Source of the DNA: Cytospora piceicola
Taxonomy: Eukaryota; Ascomycota; Sordariomycetes; Diaporthales; Cytosporaceae
Direction: 5' to 3'
Assembly (NCBI GenBank): GCA_023375675.1
Contig: JALQBC010000011.1
Location: 248,001 to 312,000 of the forward strand
DNA length: 64,000 nucleotides
Positions 11,533 through 23,439 of the stretch are shown piece after piece. Under the pieces are notes generated by a model. It had not been told where the DNA came from, ran no database searches, and worked only from the letters and a program-made list of their open reading frames with translations. The position numbers were made by a program, and so were the translations under genes. Each line of letters opens with the position of its first letter. Positions within the stretch are counted from its first letter, which is position 1.

Positions 11533-13659
11533 TTTAGACCTGATTAATTAAACGTTTTAATACCTTTTAATGCTAACTAGCTTTATAATATTTTTAAGGC
11601 TTATGTTCGATGCTTTGTAGATCGGGCTGCTATTTAGTTTCGTTACTTAAAAACTACTTAAGTACTTAGGTATTACTAACTCATTTCTTAATCTAAATAC
11701 CTTACTTAACGTTATACATCCTGTTATATTTATAAAATAAATACCACCTTAATATATCGTATAGTCTCATTATTAAACTAGTATTACTAACTCCTTTCTT
11801 TAAATCTAAACACTTTATTAAACATTACACTTTATTATCTCTATAAATAATATATTAACTAGTATTACTAACTTTATTCCTTAATCTAAATACCTTACTA
11901 AACATTATACTCTGTTATATCTATAATTAAATACCTGTTAATATATCGATATAAACTAAACTAATACTTATCGTCGCCTATCGTTTAGCCTGCTTAGCCG
12001 TTACTTAGTCTTTCTTCTATAAGAGAGTCCGCCGGCGCGAGGTAGCCGGCTACTTACTTAGCTAGGCTATATTCGAGCCGATAAGAGCTCGAGGTATATC
12101 GGGTTTATATATATTTTTAAAGGTTTTTTTCTGTTTAGTAGGAGGTAATAAGATAGGCCGGAGAAACGATAGCTTTACACCGATATTATATATAATAAGC
12201 TTAGCAAAACTTTACCGTCTTAGATATAGGCTTTAGATATTCTTACTCCGAGTATAAATTTCTATATCTTAGTATCTTATCCCGGCTACGTTTAAAACCT
12301 TATATAACATTATCTTATATACGTTCGGATTCTGTTATAAGCTGTCGTCGGTTATAACGTCGGCTACGACGTTTATAATTACTAAGTAAACGATTAGCAG
12401 TTCTCGCTACTATATCTTCTACTCGTTATAAACCTAAAGGATACGTCGATTAATAAGTTTACTACGGAGCTTTATAGCTGTTATTTTAAACTAGTTCGGC
12501 TTATCAGGTAGCTACGGTAGCTATATCTGTTACGGCTGTTATATCTGCTACAGCTGCTATAGCGAGAGTTACTTAACAGGTTACTATAAGATTTCTTAAC
12601 CTAGCTGTTTTAAAGCTAGCTGTTAGGCTACTATATAACGTCGGAAGAGTTTACTTTAAGTAATAGTTAGTAACGTGCTTTTTAAGACTTAAATAATAGG
12701 GACAGACTTAAATACGTATCTCGATAAGATTTACCTTAGTTAAGGCAGAATCCTACTCGTTTATTTACTCCCGGATCTCGTATTTAGTTATATTTATAAA
12801 GGGAAGCAGCTCTAGCTTAAGTAAATCGTCCTACGGCAGCTTAAATTCTTAAAGCGCGAGAAAGACTATAAGCTTTTCTTATCCTCTTTAGTCCTCGATC
12901 GGGATAGCCCGCTTTTTAGCCTAGTCCTTAAAGTTATTTTATAAACCGCTGCTTAATACAGATCTGCGATCTGTTTAAACAGTCTGCTATAAGAGGACGT
13001 GTTACGATAGGGTTAGCTATATACTATCTGCCGAGTTTATTATATCTATAAAGGGTAAAGTATATAGTGTTTTAAGGCTAAGATTTAGTAGTCTCGAAGG
13101 CGATATATATAGCTTAAGTAGGTAGTAACGATTAAAAGGCTTAGAATTCGGGCTTAAGGCTATTACAGCGATTTCCTTTAGCTTAAAGCTGTTACCTAAC
13201 GCCTTTCTGTTAATAGCCTTTAGCTTTTTATCGACTGCTTAAGGCTGTTCTAATATTATCTCTCTTACTTTTATTAGTATTATTATTAGCTAAGTTGTTC
13301 TATAGCCTTTTAATATTTTAAGGTATAAAGAAGAGCAGTCTAAGACTTTTAAAAGCTTACTATAGCCTTCCGATATTTTAAGGTATAAAGGAGACCGGTC
13401 TGTAATTTTAGAGTTATTTCTATAAGCTACCGATATTATTAAAGTATAAAAGAGAACGGTTTAAGACTTTCGAGAGCTTACTACAGCCCTCCGATATTCT
13501 AAAGTATAAAGGAGACCGGTCTAAGATTTCGGAGTTATTTTTAAAAGCTACCAATATACTTTAAAATCGTTTAAAGCTATATTAACAGCCTTAAGCAGCC
13601 GCTAGGTAGGTAACTTAAATATACAGATTTAAAGGCTTACCTCCTTTATACTAACTTTC

Positions 13660-14275
13660 TCGGAATTTTCAGATCTCTATAAACCTTTTCTGTTATACCT
13701 TTTCTGCTATACCTTATCTGCTATACCTTATCCTATAGACATTATCCTATAAATATTATCCTATAGACCTTATCCTACAGACCTTATCTGCTAAACTATA
13801 TTTTTACAGACCTTATCTGTTAAACCTTATTTACTAGACTTTAATTCTTAAACCTTATCTGTCAGACTATATCTTTATAGACCTTATCTACTAAACTATA
13901 TCTCTACAGACCTTATCTACCAAACTATATCTTTACAGACCTTATCTGCTAGACTATATCTTTACAGACCTTATCTACTAAACCTTATCTGCTAGACTTT
14001 ATCTACTAAACCTTAATTCTTAGACCTTATCTGTTAAACTATATCTCTATAAACCTCATCTGCTAAACTATATTTTTACAGACCTTATCTGTTAGACCTT
14101 ATTTACTAAACCTTATCTACTAGACCTTAATTCCTAAACCTTATCTGCTAAACCTTATCTGCTAGACCTTAATTCCTAAACCTTATCTGCTAAACTATAT
14201 CTCTATAGACTTTATCTGCTAAACCTCATCCCCTAAACCTTATCCTTTAGACCTTAATTCCTAGCTATATTTATA
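13660..14275. repeat. ACCTTATCTGCTAA minisatellite (about 14-bp units)
   Basis: Around 40 tandem units of roughly 14 bases built on ACCTTATCTGCTA, alternating with ACTATATCTTTACAG variants, fill this interval. The array lies directly upstream of the 14.5-18.6 kb ghost frame. Confidence 0.8.
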
Positions 14276-14529
14276 GGATAGTAGAAACCGGATACTATAG
14301 GTAAGGTAAGCTCGATATTATATACTGTTTTTTATCTTATTACTAATATAGATAATTCGAAGGATAAGATATCGCTTTCGAAAGCTGCCTTTACCGCTGC
14401 CTTAAAAGCTACGAAAGGCTAGTAAACTATTAACGATCCCTATATTTATAATAAAACAATATTAATAATAAGTTTAAACTCTTTAAATATCTTAGTCCTT
14501 ACTTTTATACTAACTAAATCTATAGGAAA

Positions 14530-17500
14530 TCGACGTATAAAAATAAGCCGCTACTACTACCGCTACTACTACCGCTACTACTACCGCTATCGCTAAGTAG
14601 TTTTTCTATATCCGAGGGAACGACGAGCTAGCCGACAGCTTTCTACGGTTTTAACAAGGGACGAAGGATAAATTTAAAGTATTTATATAGCTAAACTAAA
14701 CACGCTTCCTTAATAGCGCCCTTAAAACTATAAACCGACGGGCTTAAATTAGCAACAGTAAACTAAATAGGTTAGTCTAACTCGCCTAGTAAAGAGGCAG
14801 TTTAAGGTTTTTCCTTATTAAAGTAGTCTTATCGGAAGTAAATATAAAAGACACGTACGTAGTAAATATAACCGCCGATTCTTAATAAAAAGTCCGAAAC
14901 TATATTAAATCGGCCTTTATACACGTAGCGATTATAAATCCGTTAAAAGAAAAAGGTAGCTTATACTAAACTCTAATCGTTACGTATAGAAGTAAGCTCT
15001 TATATTTCGATACGTCGGCTTTATAACACGTATTTACTCCTCGTACTCGAGAACTTTTTATACCTATTTTAACTTTAGCCGGTATCAACACTTATTTCCT
15101 ACTTACTACAATCGTCGACGTACCTTAATAACTAAGCAGGTAGGAATATAGACTTCTTATTATAAAGATATAGCATAGGATCGTTCGTAAAAGTAACCCG
15201 ACGGCGGTCACGAGTTAGAGCGAGAGTATCGAAAAAATCGTCGAACTATAAAAAGCCGCGATTATTTAAAAGCTCGGCGATACTAAAGACAAGAATAAGC
15301 CCGAGAGATTATTTAAGCTTTACGTTTAAAACAACTATATAATTATCGCTAAAGTATATACCGACTAAAAGGTTAGCGACAAAATATTCTTAGTCGTTTT
15401 TAAAGATATTCTTACGTTTAAATTAAAGGACTATATATTTCAAAAAAATATTTAAAACGATAAACTTATACCCGGCCTTTCTAAAAAAGAGTATAACAAA
15501 CACTTTAAAGATATTATAAATAGCTTCCGGTATAACTTTTATTTAATCCCGTCCGCTAAAATTATAATAGTAAATACTAATAATTTCCTAAACCTATAAG
15601 CTTTCGACTTCTTAACTAACTAAAATACCCTTTTCCCGGCCTTACTATTTACATTATCCTTAAAGGCTTTTATACCGTTTACTCGTTACTAAAAGGCCTT
15701 ATACTATTATATAAGGGCTAATATAGTAGTTATAATAGGCTTTTTAAACTAGGTAAAGAGCTAGACTTAGTTTCTCCTCGACTTTATAATCGGCGTATAT
15801 TAGTAAAGAGTTTCGTAAGATTTCGAAACTCCTTAAGCTTAACGCTTTCCTATTCTCTAATAGCTTACTATAGCTATAAAAAACCTAGTAATAGCTCGAC
15901 GTCTGCTAAAGTTCTTCGGGATATATCAGGCTCGGTATAAGTAATAAGCTAAGCAGATAAATAAAAACTTTAAAATAGTACTTTAAACCGTTTCGACAGA
16001 GAAGAAAACACGAATTATAAAAGAAAAGCTTGTAAAGGCTAAACGTCCGTCTCTTATATTTTATATCGGAAAAAGAAGATCTTTTAATAACGTATCGATT
16101 TAGGAAGTATCTCGGATCTAATAAAGCTGCTTAGTTATTTTTAAAAGCTATAGCCTTAGCGAATCGGAATTTAAAACCTATATACTTTTTAATAACACAA
16201 TTTATCCTTTCTATATCTCTTACTACAGCTAGCTACGCTCCTTTAGCTATACGATCGGTACTCTATATACTATACTAGTTTCGTTAGATTTCTATACATA
16301 ATATAATAAAGCTATAGCGCGCTTCGACCTTTATAAGCTTAAACTAAGTGTTTATTAAAAGCGATTCTTCTTTTAGATTATTTACAATATTTTATAATAA
16401 GTCGTTTAAGCTGTTTAAAAGGTTAGTAACCGGCGGCTAAGTAAAAACCGCTACTCGCTAAACTTTATACTCGAAGTTTAATAGTCGATTATAAATCGCT
16501 AAAGCTTCCCGATCGTCTTATTCGAGAACAGCCCTTTCTAATACGTTACTACTATATAAAGACCTCCGAACTCGGTAATATTTTCAAGGTATTAAAGTCT
16601 TTTATTACCGGTAGTTAAACCTATTACGTACCCGGACCTATTCGATCCGGTAAAGAGCTTTTAAAACAAGTTTCGTAATATTACCTAAGATAGTAATATT
16701 ACAAACAAGGTTATAGGCTTTTACAATCCCTTATTTTAGCTAGCTTAGTTTACTTACCTGTCGCAGATCTTAATAAGTAGACCGTTTTAAAAGCTCGACC
16801 TTAAACTCGGTAAAAAGCAATAGGCTTTAAAAGAACGTCTTAAGATAAAAGCCTTTAACTCTTCGTTTCTAAACCTTAACCTACTAAACCTTTTATATAC
16901 CTAACTTATAAATAGTTAAAACTAGCTACTCTCTTTCCGGTACCTCAATTATAATACCGATAACTTTAACGCTAGCTAGCTATAATACTACCTTAACCGC
17001 TTCTATAGCGAATAAAGGTATAGGTATAATAATTACTAAAGGTTATTTTCGAACTAAGAAGCTTTAAAAGCTTATCGGGATATTAACTTTTATTTTAATA
17101 CGAAAAAGGTTTTCGATTAAGCTTACAAGTTTTTCCGGGGATACCTTTATTACGACTATATCGACTATGCCGGGAAGCAAGAGAGATTTAGTATAAAATA
17201 TTACTTCGATCGATACCGCTAAAGTTATATACCTTTAGAAAAGCGATCGTATCCGACGATAGTTTACAAATACAGCTTTTACTAAACGAGTATAAAGAGT
17301 AATCTTAATAAGTATTAATCCTTTAAATTCTACTAATAATATATAAACGACCGCGGTAAGCCTAACTAAAGGCTATCGAAAACGTTTTAGTATTTAATCT
17401 ACTATATCGAGACTAACGATAAAAGTAATTAGCAGAGATATAAAGACTCGGAAACCTATAAAAAGGTCGTCTTCTACTCTAACCTCTATTTTAAAAGCAA

Positions 17501-18629
17501 GATAGATATTATCGATAAGGCTACTGTTTAAACGTAGAAGGCCGTTTAAAAGCCTTTTTTATCGTAAGTACTTTAAGATTCCTAAAATAGATATAAAGCT
17601 GCGTAGGATCGTAGTCTGTAAAAAAGGGGCTAAAGCGATAATTAACAGAAAAAACCTCTTACGTGTTAAGCTTATAGACTAGGCTTTCGGGATATAACTA
17701 ATTGCGATTAATATCTTAAAACTATAAAATACGAATTCCGAGATCTTACCTTTATCTTATCGCTACGGAAGTATCGTTATTAGCTTTATAACTTCGAAAC
17801 GAATATCCTTTACCGGTTAAAGAAGTATACCGTAAAGTATTATTTAGTACTTAAGATTAAGCTATTAAACCTCGTAAGGAAGGTTAAAAACCTCTTTAAA
17901 AAGCTTCGAAATATTCTCTCGAATAACAACGATATCCTTACCGACTTAAGGGAAAACGTATATCTAAAATACCTCTGTTTATTCTTAAAGAGAGGTAATC
18001 TTTTATAACACCGGTTATTAAGCAGCTACTATATAAACCGAAATACTCTCAAGCTAATCGACAATAACTTTTCGATCGCCTACGTTAAAGTATAAGTATA
18101 TCTTAAAAGAGAAAGTTAACCTCCTACCGGAAACGATAGTTAGACTTTATAGCTATTACTTTAAAGTAAAGCTTCCGGGAAAAGTAAAACGGTTATCGCT
18201 ATAAAGGGTATAGTAGCTATTAAAAGTATTACTACTAGAGGTATTTTTACTAAAGGTGTTATCACTAAAGGTGTTATTACTAGAGGTATCTTTACTAAAA
18301 GTGCTATTAAGAGTATTGTTATTAGATAACCGGTTTCGAGTATTATAAAACTAACCTTAAAACGTCGGATTTCTAATAACGACCAGTATACCTTAAAATA
18401 ATCTTTAAAACGTTAGTCCCCGGATATAGAATTAAGTACCGAAATCGAGATTACTACACGTCGGCGTTTAACATAGCTAGCCGCCCTTTAGCCGTCGAAT
18501 AGTAGTATATCGCCGTTAGTATAAGAAGTAGCGTTAAACGATATTATAGACGAAGGTAGTAACGGATTTAAAGGTAACGACGATTTTAATAGTAACAAAG
18601 GTAATAGCGAAAATTAGGATATCGAGTAA
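14530..18629 (+). pseudogene. RIP-destroyed long coding sequence ('ghost ORF'), family unknown
   Basis: I read four separated stretches (14.53-15.43, 16.02-17.58, 18.17-18.33 and 18.54-18.63 kb). In each, the most protein-like reading was the same frame (codons starting at multiples of three), so a single register seems to survive for about 4.1 kb (about 1,365 codons). Stops seen there are TAA or TAG, as expected if CAA, CAG and TGG codons were mutated. The N-terminal part has an Ala/Thr tract and the C-terminal part a 15-bp in-frame repeat (18.20-18.30 kb) and an acidic D/N/G-rich tail. I do not recognise the product; a transposon protein or a large host gene are both possible. Stop density is not lower than in flanking sequence, so the call rests on register and composition only. 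Confidence 0.45.
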
Positions 18630-18741
18630 AGATGTATATCTAGTCGTTTTTTATTATTTATAATATTATATATTATATCTCTTTTAATTTTAAGTATTAA
18701 AGTCTAGTATTAAAAGGCGCTAACTTTAAGTAAGTTTCGCG

Positions 18742-18804
18742 GTTAGTACTAAAGGGTACGAACTTGTAGTTACTAACTACAAGTTCGTACCTTTTAGTGC
18801 TAAT
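18742..18804. repeat. 31-bp inverted repeat with 1-nt spacer
   Basis: Left arm 18,742-18,772 and right arm 18,774-18,804 are reverse complements with three mismatches, all transitions. Each arm is the dispersed word (GTTAGTACTAAA... to GGTACGAAC) extended inward by TTGTAGTTA. It lies immediately left of the 66-bp satellite, whose monomers carry the same word. Confidence 0.7.
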
Positions 18805-20350
18805 TTTAAACTAGTATCGAGCCTTCTAACTACACTTTAAGCATTTTAGCTGCCCTCGAGTTAACACCTTTTAATGTTAGTTTTAAGCCTCTTAACTACT
18901 CCTTAAGTATCTTAGCTGCCTTCGAGTTAGCACCTTTTAATACTAGTTTCAAGCCTCTTAACTACTTTTTAAGTATCCTAGCTACCTTTGAGTTAGTACC
19001 TTTTAGTACTAGTTTCGAGCCTTTTAACTACTCTTTAAGTATTTTAGCTACCTTCGAGTTCGTACCTTTTAGTGTTAATTATAAACTAGTATCGAGCCTT
19101 TTAACTATATCTTAAGTATTTTAGCTGCTTTCGAGTTAGCATCTTTTAATACTAGTTTCGAGCCTCCCAACTACTCCTTAAGCATCTTAGCTGCCCTCGA
19201 GTTAGTATCTTTTAGTACTAGTTTCGAGCCTTTTAACTACTCCTTAAGCATTTTAGCTGCCTTCGAGTTAGTACTTTTTAGTGCTAGTTTCGAGCCTTTT
19301 AACTACTCCTTAAGCATTTTAGCTACCCTTAAGTTAGTACTTTTTAATACTAGTTTCGAGCCTCTTAACTACTCTTTAAGCATTTTAGCTGCCCTCGAGT
19401 TCGTACTCTTTAGTGCTAATTATAAACTAGTATCGAGCCTCCCAACTATACCTTAAGCATCTTAGCTGCCTTCGAGTTAGCACTTTTTAGTACTAGTTTC
19501 GAGCCTCTTAACTACTCTTTAAGCATCTTAGCTGCCTTCGAGTTAACACCTTTTAGTACTAGTTTCGAGCCTTTTAACTACTCTTTAAGTATTTTAGCTG
19601 CCCTCGAGTTCGTATCTTTTAGTGCTAATTATAAACTAGTATCGAGCCTTTTAACTACACTTTAAGTATCCTAGCTACTTTCGAGTTAATACCTTTTAAT
19701 GTTAGTTTCGAGCCTCCCAACTACTCCTTAAGCATCTTAGCTACCCTCGAGTTAACACCTTTTAATACTAGTTTCGAGCCTTCCAACTACTCTTTAAATA
19801 TCCTAACTACCTTCGAGTTCGTACCCTTTAGTATTAATTATAAACTAATATCGAGCCTCCTAACTATACCTTAAGCATCTTAACTGCCTTCGAGTTAGTA
19901 TCTTTTAATATTAGTTTTAAGCCTCTTAACTACTCCTTAAGCATCTTAGCTGCCTTCGAGTTAGCACCTTTTAATGCTAGTTTTAAGCCTTCTAACTACT
20001 CCTTAAGCATCTTAGCTACCTTCGAGTTAATACTTTTTAGTACTAGTTTCAAGCCTCCTAACTACTTTTTAAGCATCCTAGCTACCCTTGAGTTAGCACC
20101 TTTTAATGCTAGTTTCGAGCCTCCCAACTACTCCTTAAGCATCCTAACTGCCCTCGAGTTCGCACCCTTTAATACTAATTATAAACTAGTATCGAGCCTC
20201 CCAACTATACTTTAAGCATTTTAGCTACCCTCGAGTTAGCACCTTTTAGTACTAGTTTCGAGCCTTCTAACTACTCTTTAAGCATCCTAGCTGCCCTCGA
20301 GTTAGTACCTTTTAGTATTAACTATAAACTAGTTTCGAGCCTTTTAACTA
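18805..20350. repeat. 66-bp satellite array, about 23 copies
   Basis: A 66-base monomer (some 72) repeats about 23 times. It begins near GAGCCTYYTAACTACTCCTT, continues AAGCATYTTAGCTGCC and CTCGAGTTAGCACC, and ends TTTTAGTRCTAGTTTC. Every monomer contains an XhoI-like YTCGAGTT and a copy of the dispersed quasi-palindrome. Monomers differ mainly by C/T and G/A transitions, consistent with RIP acting after array expansion. Confidence 0.88.
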
Positions 20351-20401
20351 TAACTTACGCATTCTAACTAACCTCAAGCGACTAGGTTACTTATTACTAA
20401 C

Positions 20402-21430
20402 TAAGATGCCTAAAGTAAGTTAGTATACTTAAAGCGAGTTAGTATACTTAAGGTAGGTTAAGATACTTAAGGTAAGTTAAGGTGCTTAAAGCGAGTTAAG
20501 GTATTTAAGGCGAGTTAAGATACTTAAGGCGAGTTAAAATACTTAAGGTAGTTAATATACTTAAAGTAAGTTAAAGTGCTTAAAGTAAGTTAAGGTGCTT
20601 AAAGTAGAGTTAGAATGTTTAAGGCGAATTAGAATGCTTAAAGCGAGTTAGGATACTTAAGGTAAGTTAAGGTGTTTAAGGCGAGTTAGGATGCTTAAGG
20701 TAGTTAAGATACTTAAGGTAAGTTAAGGTGCTTAAGGCGAGTTAGGATGCTTAAAGTAAGTTAAGGTGTTTAAGGCGAGTTAGAGTGCTTAAAGTAAAGT
20801 TAAGATACTTAAGGCGAGTTAAGATACTTAAGGTAGTTAGTATACTTAAGGTAAGTTAAGGTGTTTAAAGTAAGTTAAGGTACTTAAGGTAAAGTTAGGA
20901 TACTTAAGGCGAGTTAGGATACTTAAAGCGAGTTAAGATACTTAAGGTAAGTTAAAGTGCTTAAGGCGAGTTAGGATATTTAAAGTAGTTAAAATACTTA
21001 AGGTAAGTTAAAATGCTTAAAGCGAGTTAAGATATTTAAGGCAAGTTAAGGTACTTAAGGTAAGTTAAGGTGCTTAAGGTAGAGTTAAGATACTTAAGGC
21101 GAGTTAGGATACTTAAGGTAGTTAATATACTTAAAGTAAGTTAAAGTACTTAAGGTAAGTTAAGGTGCTCAAGGTAGAGTTAAGATATTTAAGGTAAGTT
21201 AAAATACTTAAGGCGAGTTAAGATACTTAAGGTAAGTTAAGGTACTTAAAGCGAGTTAAAATACTTAAGGTAGTTAAGATACTTAAAGTAAGTTAAAGTG
21301 CTTAAAACAAGTTAGGATACTTAAGATAAGTTAGGGTGTTTAAGGCGAGTTAAGGTGCTTAAGGCGAGTTAGGGTGCTTAAGGTAAAGTTAGTATACTTA
21401 AGGTAAAGTTAAAATACTTAAGGTAAGTTT
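20402..21430. repeat. 19-20-bp satellite array, about 52 copies
   Basis: A 19-base unit of the form CTTAAGGCGAGTTAAGGTG, with GGTAAG/GGCGAG and occasional 20-base variants, runs without interruption for about 1 kb. It begins almost where the 66-bp array ends; the two share CTTAAG. Variation is almost all transitions. Confidence 0.9.
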
Positions 21431-21814
21431 CTAGGTAATTAGTACTTAAGATATAAAAAAGGCTATTAAAAGTATATAATTACGTAATACAACGTAGACA
21501 AGCTTCCTTATTTAAAGGGCCCCGGAAGCTATACCGTATTTATTTTAAGCTACCATACTTATATCGAGTTACCGTACTTATTTCTAACAGGGTAAAGTAC
21601 GTACTCGTATACTTAATATACCGGGTATATTAACGCCTACGCCGGCTTCGCTGCTTTTAAGGCCGGAGCTCCCTTTAGAAGCTTAATTACTCTATATAGC
21701 GTATAATTAAATTACTGCCTGTTATTAGCGTGTTTTCGCTTTCTGTTATTTTAATATAAGTATATACTTAAATACCTTTAAACGCGTTTTTAAAGTTGAG
21801 CTTAAAAAACATCC

Positions 21815-21905
21815 TTATTACTACTATCACTACTATTACCACTACTATAACTATAACTACTACTACTACTATTAACAATAATAATAACAATAACAATAGT
21901 TCGTA
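21815..21905. repeat. ACT/AAT trinucleotide microsatellite
   Basis: Imperfect (ACT)n, (ATA)n and (AAT)n triplets, about 90 bases. Confidence 0.7.
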
Positions 21906-22474
21906 TTACGCTTTCTGTCTACAGCTCGATTAAAGTAATTGTAAAACTAACTACTATATATAAATAAAATAGCCTTTACCTCCTTTATTAAGTTACTTAC
22001 GGCCGCCTAAGCTATAAAGGCCGGTATATACGCTTTTTAGCTTAATTATAACCTTTATATTAACGACTTACTAGGTAAGAAGAAAAGCCGTACCGGCGGT
22101 ATTAAAAGTATATATATATTAACTTACTTTATTTATTCTAGTTACTACTATCCGAAAGTAATTACTAACTTTTACGATTAAAGAGCGCGGCTTCAAAGCC
22201 TATTTATAAAAGTAAAATCGGCGGCTTAAGCTTCCTCTTACGTAAGTTACGCTTCTTATTATTTATTGTTTATATAAATTACCCTTCGCGTTTCCTACTT
22301 ACTCGAATATTATTACTGCCTTTTATAATCCCTACTCACTCGAGTATTATTACTACCCTTTATATTTCTTACTTATTTCGAGTATTATTACTACCTTTTA
22401 TATTCCTACTTATCTCGAGTATTATCGTTTATATTACTAACTAGTATATAACTACCTATATACACGGCTGTTTA

Positions 22475-23063
22475 GCCGAGCCCTTCCCTTCTCCCTCCCT
22501 TTCCGACAACGACGATAACAACGATAAAGATAACGACGATAATAACCTTAGCTCGCCTATAGCCGCTGCCGTTTACCGCTAGTTTACCTGTTTTTAAAAA
22601 GCTAAAGGTAAAGTTAGTAACAAGGCTAAAAAGGACCCTTTCGAGCCTAAGGTATTCGAAGGTAGCTTATATACCGACTTATACATTAGTTACGTAAGGT
22701 CGGCTTTAGCTAATCGAAGTATAAGATAGTACTTTAACGTCTTCGAAGGTAGTTCTTCGAGTATAAGAGCGTGCTACGTTCGTTATATTCGGGGCGGCTA
22801 TACCTATACCGCTATTACCGGCCCGGCAAAGCCGGCCTGTTACGTCTTTATAAACGCTCTAGCCGGCGGAGCTAAGGCTTAATAGGTTAAAGTACTTCGC
22901 AGTCTCGTCTATAAAGTCTTCGAAAATCTTACGTTAAGGTTTACCTTTAGCAGGGTAAGCGCCCCGGTAGGCGAAGGTTATACTTAGCTATATATAGCTA
23001 AGTACGCCTTTATAAACTCGCTCTTAAACTTAGTTTAGTAAGACGTTTTCGTATAGGGTTTTT
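22475..23063 (+). pseudogene. Second RIP-damaged coding relic, family unknown
   Basis: Read in the frame starting at 22,475, this segment gives a coherent product with few interruptions: a Pro/Ser start, an acidic D/N-rich run (about 22,508-22,550), then a basic and mixed region of about 150 codons with a G-G-Y-T-Y and a K-P-A-C motif. All interruptions are TAA or TAG (about ten in about 195 codons). Register is the same at both ends. No family recognised. It lies near the edge of the RIP block, where mutation seems lighter. Confidence 0.45.
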
Positions 23064-23085
23064 AGTTTAGTCTAAGTGTTTAGTT

Positions 23086-23205
23086 TTACGCCGGCGTACG
23101 TGCCTTATAAGGCTTTTTATTTATTTATTTACGGTCTACGCCGGCATACGCGCCCTTCGAGGTAAAATTATAAATTAAATATTACGCCGGCGTACGCGCC
23201 TTCTT
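23086..23205. repeat. Three copies of an ACGCCGGCRTACGCGCC word
   Basis: GC-rich words built on ACGCCGGCGTACG occur at about 23,088, 23,138 and 23,183, separated by AT-rich spacers with TTATTTATTTA. CCGGCGTACGCCGG-like symmetry suggests a palindromic core. Confidence 0.6.
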
Positions 23206-23262
23206 TAGGTATTTAACATTTCCTGCTCCTTTTCCGTATATATGATATTTAGTGTTAAGGTG

Positions 23263-23284
23263 GTTAGCACTAAACAGTACTAAC
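23263..23284. repeat. Rightmost copy of the dispersed 22-bp word
   Basis: The 22 bases from 23,263 match the dispersed word (GTTAGCAC at the left, RTACTAAC at the right) and lie at the transition from RIP-type to normal sequence. Confidence 0.5.
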
Positions 23285-23439
23285 TTAAGGTTAGTTAGGA
23301 TACTCGAAATTACCTAGGTTCTTAGGTGGCTTTAAACGGCTATAGAATAAGACATAGGCGACATAGGAATTGTAGCTAGAAGGTCAGTTATAAAGGGCTT
23401 AATGGGCGCAAAAGCAAGGTTATTATATAGGCAGTCATG

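Larger units (their letters stand above)
1..23400. repeat. RIP-saturated AT-rich repeat block (heterochromatin-like)
   Basis: The whole stretch has a composition unlike the rest of the window: TpA is very frequent, CpA and TpG are scarce, and CpG remains common. This is the expected result of repeat-induced point mutation, which converts CpA to TpA on both strands. No open frame of 60 codons beginning with ATG, GTG, TTG or CTG exists in it, partly because RIP removes the TG needed for those starts and turns CAA, CAG and TGG into stops. Only degenerate gene relics, tandem repeats and inverted repeats are visible (listed separately). Between those listed items I see only degenerate, RIP-mutated sequence that I cannot assign. 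The sequence type changes within about 200 bases near 23.3-23.45 kb. Confidence 0.9.
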
